Assembly: GCA_942493345.1 (NCBI GenBank)
Contig: OW818695.1
Coordinates: 124,001 to 188,000, forward strand
From: GWE2-42-39 sp942493345
GTDB lineage: Bacteria; Bacteroidota; Bacteroidia; Bacteroidales; Prolixibacteraceae
Length of the DNA: 64,000 bases
Reading direction: 5' to 3'
In this document: one piece after another, positions 1 through 8,361 of the stretch
Position numbering within the stretch: the stretch's first letter is position 1
How the letters are laid out: every line of letters starts with the position of its first letter
The notes under the pieces: model-generated
The model's database searches: none
The model's input: only the letters and a program-made list of their open reading frames with translations
Told to the model about the DNA's origin: nothing
Program-made: the position numbers and the translations under genes

Positions 1-819
1 ATTCCGGTCGCTGCCTTTTACGATCTGATCCAGCCAATCGCAATACACCGGATTGGGCAGAATAATAAACCGGCTTCCAAATTTTTCTTTGTACGTGTTT
101 ATACTGTCTTTAATCTGCTCCTCGGTGCCTCTGATATCAAAAGCTTTGTCGAAATCAGCCATTTGATCGCCACATAGAAGCATTATCTCGTAATTCAGTT
201 CATTTTCAATTCGTAGACGTCGTTTTTCTTTGGTCGTTTTTCCTGACGGTATTTTATCCGCATCGGTTTTTAACAACAGATGTTTCTCATCAGCAAACGG
301 AAGATTGAACTTTCTCAGGTTTTGCAAAGTGGGTTCACAAAGCGGGTCTACCCTTCGGTTGGAGACATAAAAAATTTCGCAGCCCAAATCTTTTGCATAG
401 TTTAAAAAATCAACCGCTCCGGGCAATGGTTCTGCGATTGCATCCTGTCCCCACGCATTCCAGCTTGAATCGGAATATGCTTTGCCCGAAAAATAAAGCC
501 ATCCATCATAGAGGCTGTTGTTCAGGATTGTCTCATCAATATCGACCACCACGGCGTTCTTTTTCTCTTTGTATATCTTGTGTTTCAGATTATACGCCAG
601 CGCCTGTTTCGCTGTATTGTAACCTTGAATATATAACGCATGCATTTCTGGCGAATGTTGAAACCAGAGCTGTGATTGTGATAAATATTCGCTACTTTGA
701 TACCAGTGAATCTTATTCTCCAAACTGTCAATCCGGTTTTGCAAAACCGTTACTATGTCATTTTGTTGGGTACAATTGAATAGCCCAAGTGCGAGTAGAA
801 GAAAAATGGTTTGTTTCAT
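1..819 (-). CDS. HAD-family acid phosphatase / 5'-nucleotidase, lipoprotein e(P4) type (partial)
   Basis: The gene runs off the left edge; 273 residues are visible and only a short C-terminal piece is missing. An N-terminal hydrophobic stretch ends in Cys16, so it is probably an outer-membrane or periplasmic lipoprotein, although the lipobox (LFNC) is loose. DIDET (Asp93, Asp95) is the HAD nucleophile motif of the DDDD acid phosphatases. EIFYVSNRR and GDQMADFD (about 217-224) are the later HAD motifs of the e(P4) family. Family members remove phosphate from nucleotides and other monoesters so that the nucleoside can be taken up. ATG at 817-819 is the only sensible start. It is transcribed away from the next gene. 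Family assignment is firm; the substrate is inferred. Confidence 0.9.
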   Translation of the reverse strand, partial: MKQTIFLLLALGLFNCTQQNDIVTVLQNRIDSLENKIHWYQSSEYLSQSQLWFQHSPEMHALYIQGYNTAKQALAYNLKHKIYKEKKNAVVVDIDETILNNSLYDGWLYFSGKAYSDSSWNAWGQDAIAEPLPGAVDFLNYAKDLGCEIFYVSNRRVDPLCEPTLQNLRKFNLPFADEKHLLLKTDADKIPSGKTTKEKRRLRIENELNYEIMLLCGDQMADFDKAFDIRGTEEQIKDSINTYKEKFGSRFIILPNPVYCDWLDQIVKGSDRN

Positions 820-1048
820 GTGTATTGTCAATTTAATGTTTGTGCTACCGCGAAATCATATCCGAAAATCCGTTTTTTATTGTTCCTGAAAAGGTTGCGA
901 TCCGCTGTAACCCGAATAAAAATATATATTTCTTCAGAAACAAATGCACTGAGTAAAAATAATCAGATATTTTAAATGACCATCGAATATGTGCTTGATT
1001 TACGATGAGCGATATCTGCTGAAATTGCTGAATTGCTAAATTATTACA

Positions 1049-1176
1049 GGCTGCTAGTGTCATGTCAACCATCAAACGACGGTTTGTCTTTCTGAGCGAA
1101 GCGAACATAGAATTAATCATGAGACCCTTCACTACGTTCAGGGTGACAAAACAAGGTTGACACGACACTAGCAGCC
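1049..1176. repeat. MITE-like element with 22-bp terminal inverted repeats
   Basis: Positions 1049-1070 and 1155-1176 are inverted copies of each other with 21 of 22 bases matching. The 84-bp interior holds a CGTTCAGGGTGACAAA-type segment. In translation such segments give the HPERSEG/TLNVVKG-type peptides that turn up as spurious proteins in many Bacteroidota genomes. The size, the inverted ends and the absence of a gene fit a non-autonomous mobile repeat or a long-stem hairpin. I see no clear target-site duplication. Confidence 0.7.
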
Positions 1177-1268
1177 AACAGCTTTTTTTTTTGCAAACTA
1201 AGACTGAGTACTTCAATATCCGCATTTCGTAACTTAAAAATTTCTTTTCTGTATTTTGAAATTTGGAT

Positions 1269-1276
1269 TACTTTTG
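1269..1276 (+). promoter_or_regulatory. Putative -7 element of the UDP-sugar dehydrogenase gene
   Basis: TACTTTTG matches the Bacteroidota -7 consensus TAnnTTTG and lies 20 bases before the ATG at 1297. No good -33 TTTG is seen at the right distance, so this is a moderate call. Confidence 0.4.
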
Positions 1277-1296
1277 AACAAATCAATCTCCGAATT

Positions 1297-2601
1297 ATGA
1301 ATATCACCAATCTTACTGAAAAGAAAAACAAACTGGCAGTTGTCGGAATGGGGTATGTCGGATTGCCCCTGGCGCTTGAATTTGCAAAACATATACCGGT
1401 TATCGGGTTCGACATCAATGCAAAACGGATTGATATGCTGAACCGGCATGTCGATCCGAGCAACGAACTCGACACATCTGCCTTTGAGCATTGCGATATT
1501 CATTTTACCTGTAAAAAGGAAGAACTAAAACAGGCATCTGTGTTTATTGTCGGGGTTCCCACGCCGGTCAACAAGTACAATCACCCCGACCTGACGGCTC
1601 TTTTGTCGGCTACCCAAACAGTTGCCGAAAACATCAAAAAGGGAGATTATGTGATTTATGAATCAACCGTTTATCCGGGAACCACCGAAGAAGAATGTAT
1701 TCCGCTGATTGAAAAAATTTCAGGATTAAAATTCAAAACCGATTTTAAAGTAGGTTATTCGCCTGAGCGGATCAATCCGGGAGACAAGGAACACACGCTG
1801 GTAAACACGGTAAAAATCGTATCGGGATGCGATGATGAAAGTCTTGAAAATATTGCTGCATTATACAGCCTGGTGGTAAAAGTTGGCGTCCATCGTGCAC
1901 CCTCGATAAAAGTTGCCGAAGCCGCGAAAATCATTGAAAACACCCAGCGCGATGTCAACATTGCCCTGATGAACGAATTGTCGATTCTGTTCGGGCGCAT
2001 GGGGGTGAACACCTACGATGTGCTGGAAGCTGCGGGTACCAAATGGAATTTTCTGAAATTTTATCCCGGTCTGGTAGGAGGTCATTGCATTGGCGTCGAT
2101 CCGTATTACCTTGCCCACAAGGCGCGTGAACTAAAATACCACCCACAGATGATCAATTCGGGGCGTTTTGTCAACGACTCAATGGGCGGATACATCGGCA
2201 AGCAGGTTGTAAAACGGCTGATTGCCGGAAAAACCAACCCCGTAGGTGCAAAAATTCTGGTTATGGGAGTCACTTTCAAGGAAAATGTAGCCGACATTCG
2301 GAACTCCAAGGTCTTCGATATAATCAAGGAATTAAACGATTATGGCGTTGAAGTTGATGCTTGCGACCCACACGCTTCAGTAGAAGATGTACAAGAAGAA
2401 TACGGAGTACGGTTGATCGCATCGCCAATCAATCAGGATGAAAAAATATATAGCGCCGTGATTGTTGCTGTTTCACACAGGGAATATACACAACTTACAG
2501 AAGACGATTTTCTCCGGGTTTGCAATTCTCCTTCTCTTCTGATCGATATTAAAGGAGTTTATCGCGGAAAAGTTAAAACGATGAAATATTGGAGCCTGTA
2601 A
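1297..2601 (+). CDS. Nucleotide sugar dehydrogenase (UDP-N-acetylhexosamine 6-dehydrogenase, TviB/WbpA-like)
   Basis: The 434-residue length is normal for the UDP-glucose/GDP-mannose dehydrogenase family. GMGYVGLP near residues 17-24 is the NAD-binding Rossmann loop. GGHCIGVDPYY carries the catalytic Cys264. The C-terminal UDPG_MGDP_dh_C domain includes GVTFKENVADIRNSK. The closest relatives I recognise are TviB/WbpO/WbpA, which oxidise C6 of UDP-GlcNAc, UDP-GalNAc or UDP-ManNAc to the uronate for capsule or O-antigen synthesis. It stands alone, about 31 kb from the large polysaccharide operon, so it may supply uronate to that locus or to another one. The exact UDP-sugar is not readable from the sequence. 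Confidence 0.9.
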   Translation: MNITNLTEKKNKLAVVGMGYVGLPLALEFAKHIPVIGFDINAKRIDMLNRHVDPSNELDTSAFEHCDIHFTCKKEELKQASVFIVGVPTPVNKYNHPDLTALLSATQTVAENIKKGDYVIYESTVYPGTTEEECIPLIEKISGLKFKTDFKVGYSPERINPGDKEHTLVNTVKIVSGCDDESLENIAALYSLVVKVGVHRAPSIKVAEAAKIIENTQRDVNIALMNELSILFGRMGVNTYDVLEAAGTKWNFLKFYPGLVGGHCIGVDPYYLAHKARELKYHPQMINSGRFVNDSMGGYIGKQVVKRLIAGKTNPVGAKILVMGVTFKENVADIRNSKVFDIIKELNDYGVEVDACDPHASVEDVQEEYGVRLIASPINQDEKIYSAVIVAVSHREYTQLTEDDFLRVCNSPSLLIDIKGVYRGKVKTMKYWSL

Positions 2602-2640
2602 AAAACAGTTCTTCCAGCCAGAAAAATCGAGATCAAGAAA

Positions 2641-3315
2641 ATGAAAACAGTAAAATATTTAGCTGATTTCTTTGTCAGTCAATATGGATGTCCTTTTGAT
2701 GAAAACATTTCGCCCGAAGTGATCCGTCAATTGAACCAACTCAACCGGGAAGAACGAGGCGAATTGAAAGATTCTTTGTTTAATCAGGCCAGATTGCTGG
2801 AACAAATGAACGAAAGAGGCAGCGTAATTTTTTGGTTGCAAAACAGTTTTGAAATCGTTGAAAAATATTCATTTCGCCTTCATAAAGTATATTTCAGTCC
2901 CGGGTTCGATATTATGGACAATCTTTGCGAACTAATCGAACAAAGTCGCGAGATGGTTGATCTTTGCATATTTACCATTACAGATAGCCGGCTGTCTGAA
3001 AAAATTACGAACAGTTTCCGGCAAGGCGTCCGTTTCCGCATCATCACCGACGATGAGAAAATTTACGACAACGGCTCCGAGATTATAGGACTCGAAAAAA
3101 TCGGCATCCCTGTAAAAATCGATCATTCGCGCTACCACATGCATAACAAATTCGGGGTCATCGACCATCGAATTGTTTTTACCGGAAGTTTTAACTGGAC
3201 CTACACCGCCTCGAAACACAACCAGGAAAACCTGCTGGTGACTACCAACTACGATCTTGTGAACCAATACCAGGAAGAGTTCGAACGCCTATGGGAAGAA
3301 ATGTACAATTTATAA
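2641..3315 (+). CDS. Phospholipase D-like protein with a single HKD motif
   Basis: The 224-residue protein has a helical N-terminal part (1-80) and one PLD domain. H168-x-K170-x4-D175 followed by GSFN (182-185) is a complete HKD active site. Proteins with one HKD, such as bacterial Nuc and Zucchini/mitoPLD, act as dimers on nucleic acid or phospholipid. There is no signal peptide, so it is probably cytoplasmic and more likely a nuclease than a secreted lipase; that is inference. It begins 39 bases after the UDP-sugar dehydrogenase and could be co-transcribed. Its stop abuts the stop of the convergent phosphoesterase gene. Confidence 0.75.
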   Translation: MKTVKYLADFFVSQYGCPFDENISPEVIRQLNQLNREERGELKDSLFNQARLLEQMNERGSVIFWLQNSFEIVEKYSFRLHKVYFSPGFDIMDNLCELIEQSREMVDLCIFTITDSRLSEKITNSFRQGVRFRIITDDEKIYDNGSEIIGLEKIGIPVKIDHSRYHMHNKFGVIDHRIVFTGSFNWTYTASKHNQENLLVTTNYDLVNQYQEEFERLWEEMYNL

Positions 3316-3825
3316 AACGGTTTCCTGAAATGCGTTCCTTTCAAATTCGAGTACTTCTAAATCTTTTATTTGTTTCCCGTCGATTTTAAAACGAAGGGCT
3401 GTGCAAACATTATGAAAGCCCTTGTTGCCGGCAGCTCCGGGGTTCATGTGCAAACAATCCAGTTTTTTATCAAAAATTACCTTCAAAATATGTGAATGAC
3501 CAGCAATGAACAATTGCGGTGTTTCCTTTATCAGCTCCGGATAGATATGTCGATCGTAATGTCCGGGATAGCCGCCAACATGGGTCATCAGCACATCCAC
3601 ATCTTCACAGCGGAAACGTAATTTTTCGGGGAACATGCGACGCAAAATATAATCGTCGACATTGCCGTAAACTGCCCGCAATGGTTTAAAAGCAGAAAGC
3701 CTATCCGCAGTCTGTACATCACCAATATCGCCCGAATGCCATATTTCATCTGCATTTTCGAAGAACCGGAACAAGCGGCTGCTCAGGGTTCCGTGTGTGT
3801 CAGAAAGTAATCCGATTTGTTTCAT
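3310..3825 (-). CDS. Metallophosphoesterase, YfcE/MJ0936 type
   Basis: The calcineurin-like phosphoesterase motifs occur in order: SDTHG near the N-terminus, GDIGD, GNVDD, a THVGG segment and GHSH. Together they bind two metal ions. The length from the chosen ATG is 171 residues, normal for the YfcE family of small phosphodiesterases. I start at 3825 (MKQIGLLSDTHG) because the motif normally lies within the first dozen residues; a longer open frame reaches 3858 but adds only an atypical hydrophobic leader. The gene overlaps the end of the convergent PLD gene by 6 bases. The physiological substrate is unknown. Confidence 0.88.
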   Translation of the reverse strand: MKQIGLLSDTHGTLSSRLFRFFENADEIWHSGDIGDVQTADRLSAFKPLRAVYGNVDDYILRRMFPEKLRFRCEDVDVLMTHVGGYPGHYDRHIYPELIKETPQLFIAGHSHILKVIFDKKLDCLHMNPGAAGNKGFHNVCTALRFKIDGKQIKDLEVLEFERNAFQETVL

Positions 3826-4017
3826 AAAAATATATCCAGAACCAAAAATCAAAATCAAGAATCATTTTAACCGATCATAAAAACCATGGGTAAATGTAGA
3901 AAATTAACACATATCTAAAAAAACATGTCATTCTATGTTTTTCAGATGAGGTATAAATAATTGATGCTTTATCATTCTCAACAGGGTTCCAAAAAATGAA
4001 CTAAAAAACAAAAATGA

Positions 4018-4073
4018 GCCTGAAGATTATACCTTTGTATAAGATAAAAACGATCAACTATGATTCTTCAGGC
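4018..4073 (+). promoter_or_regulatory. Promoter and inverted repeat spanning the start of the histidine kinase gene
   Basis: TACCTTTG at 4030-4037 matches the Bacteroidota -7 consensus, 22 bases before the ATG at 4060. A perfect 9-bp inverted repeat, GCCTGAAGA at 4018-4026 and TCTTCAGGC at 4065-4073, brackets both the -7 box and the start codon. It could be an operator or an RNA stem that closes off the start. The promoter is plausible; the role of the repeat is inference. Confidence 0.4.
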
Positions 4074-5019
4074 ACTTTTAGTAATCTCAATTATCCTGCA
4101 ATTATTTGCAGTGGGTGTAGCCACCAAATTGACCAAGGTAACCAAATTCAACTTTGCGTGGATTCTACTGACTGTCGGATTCGTGTTTATGGCCATCAGC
4201 CGGCTGGTCGAATTTCTCCCCTACATCAGCGATTTTGTACCACAGGATTTTCGTGAAGTGTTCGTCTGGATCGGCGTCACCACTTCCCTTTGTTTTGCCA
4301 TTGGGGTTTTTCTTATCCAGAAGATTTTCAAATACATAAAACGGGTAGAAGACTCGCGTCGGCTGACCGAAAGAATGTTGCTGAACGCAATTATCCAAAC
4401 CGAAGAAAAAGAACGTAAACGCTTTGCAAAAGACCTGCACGACGGTTTGGGGCCACTGCTCTCAACCGTTAAAATGTCGGTTTCGGCATTGGCCCAGCTC
4501 GAACACGATTCTTCGTCAAGAGAAATTGTAAATAACACAGAACTGATCATCAACGAGGCCATCAAAAGCCTGAAAGAAATATCGAATAACCTGAGTCCAC
4601 ATGTACTCGATAACTTTGGCCTTTTGCGTGCTATTACCAACTTCAGCAATAAAATAAACACCACCAAAGCGGTGCGAATAGAGATTGACTCGAACCTGAA
4701 AGACGACCGTTTTGACAGCAATACGGAAGTTGTTTTGTACCGGGTTTTGTGTGAATTGATTAACAATACCATCAAACATGCTCACGCAAAAAACATCCGC
4801 ATAAATTTGAATAAAGAAGAAAATTATATTACCATTGTTTACAAAGACAATGGCCGCGGATTCGATGTAAAACGAATGACAGAACTCCCAACCAGTTCAG
4901 GCATGGGTATTTCGAATGTTTTCTCCCGTATCAATTCGCTGAAAGGGGAAATATCGATTGAAAGCGAAAAGAGCAAAGGCACATTGGTATACATTAAAGT
5001 GAAAATTGAAAATGAGTGA
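4060..5019 (+). CDS. Membrane sensor histidine kinase, NarX/DesK-like (HisKA_3)
   Basis: This 319-residue kinase starts with about three transmembrane segments (roughly 2-20, 33-50, 70-88) and has almost no extracytoplasmic domain. The dimerisation/phosphoacceptor box is FAKDLHDGLGP with His127. A HATPase_c domain follows (N box around ELINNTIKHA, G box DNGRGF). Family knowledge: autophosphorylation on His and transfer to a NarL/LuxR-type regulator. The partner is the next gene, whose start overlaps this stop by 8 bases, which indicates translational coupling. With so little periplasmic sequence, the signal is probably sensed within or near the membrane. Confidence 0.92.
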   Translation: MILQALLVISIILQLFAVGVATKLTKVTKFNFAWILLTVGFVFMAISRLVEFLPYISDFVPQDFREVFVWIGVTTSLCFAIGVFLIQKIFKYIKRVEDSRRLTERMLLNAIIQTEEKERKRFAKDLHDGLGPLLSTVKMSVSALAQLEHDSSSREIVNNTELIINEAIKSLKEISNNLSPHVLDNFGLLRAITNFSNKINTTKAVRIEIDSNLKDDRFDSNTEVVLYRVLCELINNTIKHAHAKNIRINLNKEENYITIVYKDNGRGFDVKRMTELPTSSGMGISNVFSRINSLKGEISIESEKSKGTLVYIKVKIENE

Positions 5020-5665
5020 ACGAACCTATCGAAAAATAATAATTGTCGACGATCACACCTTGTTTCGCAATGGGTTAAAAATTCTTTTAAATAACCTGAA
5101 AGATTACCGTGTTGTTGCAGAAGCATCGAACGGGAAAGAGTTTCTCGATATTTTGGAAACCATTCAACCCGATCTGGTTTTACTCGACATCGAAATGCCG
5201 TTAATGGACGGTATTGAAGCAGCCGAAATTGCTCTTCGGAAATTTCCGGCATTGAAAATTATCACCCTTTCGATGTACGGCGAAGAAGATTATTACTACC
5301 AAATGGTGAATGCCGGGGTAAAAGGTTTTGTACTGAAAAATTCGGATATAAAAGAAGTGAAAGCCGCGTTGGAAACGGTATTTGACGGAGGAAGCTATTT
5401 TTCTTCGGAATTATTGGAAAACCTGGTCAATAACCTGAAAACCACGAAAAAAGATAAGGAATCGCACACCGAGCTTTCGGAACGCGAAATGGAAATACTG
5501 GTACTCATTTGCCAAGGTCTCTCGAACCAGGAAATCGCCGATCAACTTTTCATCAGTAAACGAACGGTCGATAAACACCGCGCCAACATCCTCGAAAAAA
5601 GTGAAAGCAAAAACACGGCCCAGTTGGTCGTGTATGCCATCAAAAACCGGCTGGTCGAATTGTAA
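5012..5665 (+). CDS. Response regulator, NarL/LuxR family
   Basis: The receiver domain (1-125) has acidic pair Asp13/Asp14, phosphoacceptor Asp59 in LVLLDIEMP, and a conserved Lys in VLKNS. The C-terminal LuxR helix-turn-helix (about 150-215) reads LSEREMEILVLICQGLSNQE and continues with RTVDKHRANI. I start at the ATG 5012 rather than the in-frame TTG at 5006. It forms a two-component pair with the kinase just upstream. Phosphorylation should promote dimerisation and DNA binding. Targets are unknown; the inverted repeat at the kinase promoter is one candidate site. Confidence 0.93.
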   Translation: MSERTYRKIIIVDDHTLFRNGLKILLNNLKDYRVVAEASNGKEFLDILETIQPDLVLLDIEMPLMDGIEAAEIALRKFPALKIITLSMYGEEDYYYQMVNAGVKGFVLKNSDIKEVKAALETVFDGGSYFSSELLENLVNNLKTTKKDKESHTELSEREMEILVLICQGLSNQEIADQLFISKRTVDKHRANILEKSESKNTAQLVVYAIKNRLVEL

Positions 5666-6586
5666 TTATTCCGAATTTATTTTGTCGCCAACGATAAAAT
5701 CGTCGCTGATTTTCATTTCTTCGGCCATATAAACAGCCATGTGAAAAAACGGCAAGATCAGGCTAAACGGGCTAAGTTCCTCACTCAGTTCATCTTCGTT
5801 CATTTCAATAAAACAGGCTCCGGCATTTTTAATGGTTTTAGCAAGAATCTTGGTTCGTTCGTAATATTTTCCCGAAGGGTTCAGCACAATCACAATCGAA
5901 TTGGAAGCAGCTTCTTTCACCCCATAATTATATTGTGTGGCAGGAAGTCCAAAAAACGGAAGTTTCGTGGTTTCAGTCAGCATCTGGGCTGCCTGGTGGA
6001 CAGTTCCAATATTCGGTCCATTTCCAATAATATACAATCCTGAATAGCGTTTCTTCTTTAATTTTTTCAATACCATTTCTCCCATATACTCGCCCTGCTC
6101 TTTGAAATAATTAAAGCGATTATGGATGCTCTCAAGAGCAGGCGACGGATCAATCCCGTGTCCCAAGTAAAGCACAACCAAGGTATTTATGAATGTTTTT
6201 GAAGAAGCATGAACTTCATTCCCTGCGTACAACTTAACGATTTTCCTCGCATTCTTCAACATTGCAAGTTGACTGTCGTCTGAATTTACGATGCCGCAAA
6301 ACGACTTAAAAAGTTTTGCGCAGGCAATTGTTTCGAGACTTTCGCCCGATTGTGAGATAATCACTGCGTCTTCATAATCAGACTCTTCTTTATGACACAA
6401 AGAGTACTCCGATGCGATTTCAAGCATAATATTCACTCCCAGGTATCGAACAACTTCGGCAGCAAAATACGAAGCCCCCATTCCAATGTATGGAACTTTT
6501 TCCGGTAAAATCAAACCCTTGTTCTTATCAAAGCAAAGTTTGGCCCGGTATGGAATTTCAAATATTTCTGTTTCCACCTGTATCAT
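5666..6586 (-). CDS. SIS-domain sugar isomerase/deaminase-like protein
   Basis: The 306-residue protein has two SIS folds: the first around GMGASYFAAEVV and IISQSGESLET, the second around YIIGNGPNIGTV and PATQYNYG. This is the arrangement of the isomerase half of GlmS and of AgaS/FrlB-type enzymes; the N-terminal glutaminase domain of GlmS is absent. Relatives isomerise or deaminate amino sugar phosphates or deglycate fructosamine phosphates. The next gene upstream in the same direction is a fructosamine kinase family member, so the two together could phosphorylate and then break down glycated amines. That link is inference. The stop abuts the stop of the convergent response regulator. Confidence 0.8.
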   Translation of the reverse strand: MIQVETEIFEIPYRAKLCFDKNKGLILPEKVPYIGMGASYFAAEVVRYLGVNIMLEIASEYSLCHKEESDYEDAVIISQSGESLETIACAKLFKSFCGIVNSDDSQLAMLKNARKIVKLYAGNEVHASSKTFINTLVVLYLGHGIDPSPALESIHNRFNYFKEQGEYMGEMVLKKLKKKRYSGLYIIGNGPNIGTVHQAAQMLTETTKLPFFGLPATQYNYGVKEAASNSIVIVLNPSGKYYERTKILAKTIKNAGACFIEMNEDELSEELSPFSLILPFFHMAVYMAEEMKISDDFIVGDKINSE

Positions 6587-6635
6587 TTTTCTCCATACAA
6601 TTTACGAATATTTCTACGATACAAATATTCGTATT

Positions 6636-7523
6636 TCAAATAAACTTTCGCGCAATGCGGTTTGCCTGATCGAGATAAGTACCGCCAAACAGGTAGAAAT
6701 GGTTTAAAATATGATAGAGTTGGTACAAGCTATTGCGTTCTTTCCACCCCTCCGTCAGCGGATACATTTCATGATATGCGACCCACACGCAGGAAGAAAA
6801 TCCGCCAAACAGGGTCATCATCGAAAGTTCCATCTCGCGGTCGGCATAGTACGTTGCCGGGTCGATCAAAGCCGGACCATTGGCCGTGTACATGCAGTTG
6901 CCCGACCACAAATCGCCGTGAATAAGCGAAGGCTTTGTTTCGTGCGATAAAAGTTCAGGAAGCCGGTCGATCAATTTTCCGTATATTTTCATTTCTTCGG
7001 AAGATATTCCACGGGAACGTTGAATCAGTCGCAGCAAATATCCGATGCGCTGCGTGCCAAAAAAATTAATCCAGCTTGCGTGCCATGAATTGTTTTGCAC
7101 GGTCAAACCACAATAATTATCGTAATGAAACCCGAATTGCGGGACAGTTTTCCGGTGCAAAAAAGCCAATCCCCGACCGAGTTTTTCATCCTGTTCGGAA
7201 GAACCACCGGATGGTTGCAGGTACTCCATCAACAGCAAACCAGGCAATTCGTCGACTTCTTTTGCCCAGATCACTTGGGGGATAATCAGGTACGGATTTT
7301 CAACCGAATACATCTCCTGCAAACCGGCGGCTTCCTTCAAAAACATATCGCCAGGACAAGAGGAATTCCATTTCAGGAAAAAATTACCCGCATTGCATTT
7401 CAGCAAAACCGCATTATTGATACAACCTCCGCCAACCGACTGTTTGCGTTCCAGAACAACTTTTTGCCCGTATAAATCGGATAATCTGGCAAGGCATAGT
7501 TCTACGATTAATTCTTCATTCAT
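6636..7523 (-). CDS. Fructosamine kinase family protein
   Basis: The 295-residue protein matches the fructosamine/ketosamine-3-kinase fold, a relative of aminoglycoside phosphotransferases. IHGDLWSGN (about 201-209) is the catalytic loop and DPA (221-223) gives the metal-binding Asp. NFFLKWN near residue 50 supplies the ATP-binding Lys. Family members phosphorylate ketoamines such as ribulosamines and fructosamines on proteins or free amino acids, destabilising the glycation adduct. It precedes the SIS-domain gene by about 50 bases on the same strand, which fits a short deglycation operon. Substrate not determined. Confidence 0.88.
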   Translation of the reverse strand: MNEELIVELCLARLSDLYGQKVVLERKQSVGGGCINNAVLLKCNAGNFFLKWNSSCPGDMFLKEAAGLQEMYSVENPYLIIPQVIWAKEVDELPGLLLMEYLQPSGGSSEQDEKLGRGLAFLHRKTVPQFGFHYDNYCGLTVQNNSWHASWINFFGTQRIGYLLRLIQRSRGISSEEMKIYGKLIDRLPELLSHETKPSLIHGDLWSGNCMYTANGPALIDPATYYADREMELSMMTLFGGFSSCVWVAYHEMYPLTEGWKERNSLYQLYHILNHFYLFGGTYLDQANRIARKFI

Positions 7524-7620
7524 AACGATTGAAAGATAAACGATGCTTGATTTTGATACTCGTGACTCCCTTCCCTACTCAAAACTCATTACTCGATGCA
7601 AATTACCAAAAATCGGGCAT

Positions 7621-7660
7621 AAAAAAAGTCCCGTCGGCAAATGCGACGGGACTTTTTTTA
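7621..7660. terminator. Bidirectional intrinsic terminator
   Basis: AGTCCCGTCG and CGACGGGACT form a perfect 10-bp stem around a 7-base loop, flanked by A7 on the left and T7 on the right. It ends the thrS-infC-rpmI-rplT operon and can also act in the other direction. Confidence 0.93.
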
Positions 7661-7691
7661 TATGTTTATTTCCACCTGGTTCGATGAATGT

Positions 7692-8036
7692 TTATTTCAC
7701 CTTTTCAACGATTGCTTTGAAAGCAGCCGGATGATTCATTGCTAAATCGGCCAACACTTTACGATTGATCTCAACGTTTGCTTTTTTCAGCAAACCAATT
7801 AACTGAGAATACGATAATCCTTCAACGCGGGCAGCAGCGTTAATACGCTGAATCCACAAAGCGCGGAAGTTTCTCTTTTTGGTCTTTCTGTCACGGTAGG
7901 CATAAGCCAACCCTTTTTCGAGGGTGTTTTTTGCCACCGTCCAGACGTTCTTGCGGGCGCCCCAATAACCCCTGGTCAACTTGAGGGCTTTTTTTCTACG
8001 AGCCCGAGAAGCTACGGCATTTACTGATCTTGGCAT
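7692..8036 (-). CDS. rplT: Large ribosomal subunit protein bL20
   Basis: At 114 residues it has the length and sequence of bL20 (MPRSVNAVASRARRKK at the start, RDRKTKKRNFRALWIQRIN in the middle). It binds 23S rRNA early in 50S assembly and, in other bacteria, represses its own operon by binding the mRNA. It is the last gene of the thrS-infC-rpmI-rplT operon and is followed by a strong terminator. A palindrome at 8063-8079 lies in the gap before it. Confidence 0.99.
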   Translation of the reverse strand: MPRSVNAVASRARRKKALKLTRGYWGARKNVWTVAKNTLEKGLAYAYRDRKTKKRNFRALWIQRINAAARVEGLSYSQLIGLLKKANVEINRKVLADLAMNHPAAFKAIVEKVK

Positions 8037-8062
8037 AATCTTACTTTTTTGAATGGTTAGCG

Positions 8063-8079
8063 TTCCGGTACTACCGGAA
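8063..8079 (-). promoter_or_regulatory. Palindromic hairpin in the rpmI-rplT gap
   Basis: TTCCGGTA and TACCGGAA form an 8-base inverted repeat around a single base, so as RNA it would be a 7-bp stem with a 3-base loop. No T-run follows. It may be an L20 binding or RNA-processing site; the role is inference. Confidence 0.45.
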
Positions 8080-8140
8080 TCTTTCGGCTAATTCACTCGA
8101 TTAATTACTTTTTTTACTTCAACTCAATTTAAAAAAAACA

Positions 8141-8338
8141 TTACTTCATGTTGAGCATCAACTTAACGTTGCTCTCATCGGCTTTAGAAACCATTCCCCA
8201 AAGGGTCAGATTTCTTTTTTGCTTTTTAGTCTTTTTCGTAAGAATGTGACTTTTGAAAGCATGTTTTCTTTTAATCTTACCGGAACCAGATAATTTAAAT
8301 CTTTTTTTCGCTCCGGAAACAGTTTTCATCTTTGGCAT
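8141..8338 (-). CDS. rpmI: Large ribosomal subunit protein bL35
   Basis: The 65-residue, strongly basic protein has the bL35 signature MPKMKTVSGAKKRF and KRKHAFKSHILTKKTKKQKR. It sits between infC (23 bases upstream) and rplT, the order conserved across bacteria. Its likely role is structural, within the 50S subunit. Confidence 0.99.
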   Translation of the reverse strand: MPKMKTVSGAKKRFKLSGSGKIKRKHAFKSHILTKKTKKQKRNLTLWGMVSKADESNVKLMLNMK

Positions 8339-8361
8339 CTTCCTAAAAATTTATTTGAAAT

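Larger units (their letters stand above)
820..1296. other. Intergenic region with a MITE-like repeat
   Basis: No convincing gene lies in these 477 bases. Short open frames on the minus strand are encoded by the repeat at 1049-1176 and look like translated repeat rather than protein. The right end carries the likely promoter of the UDP-sugar dehydrogenase. Confidence 0.7.

Noticed and set aside
845..1475. Overlapping minus-strand open frames near the MITE-like element
   Set aside because: They translate the repeat (HPERSEG/TLNVVKG-type peptides) and run into the sugar dehydrogenase gene on the other strand.
2641..3315. PLD protein as part of a defence island
   Set aside because: No helicase, restriction, CBASS or other defence gene nearby; neighbours are metabolic and signalling genes.
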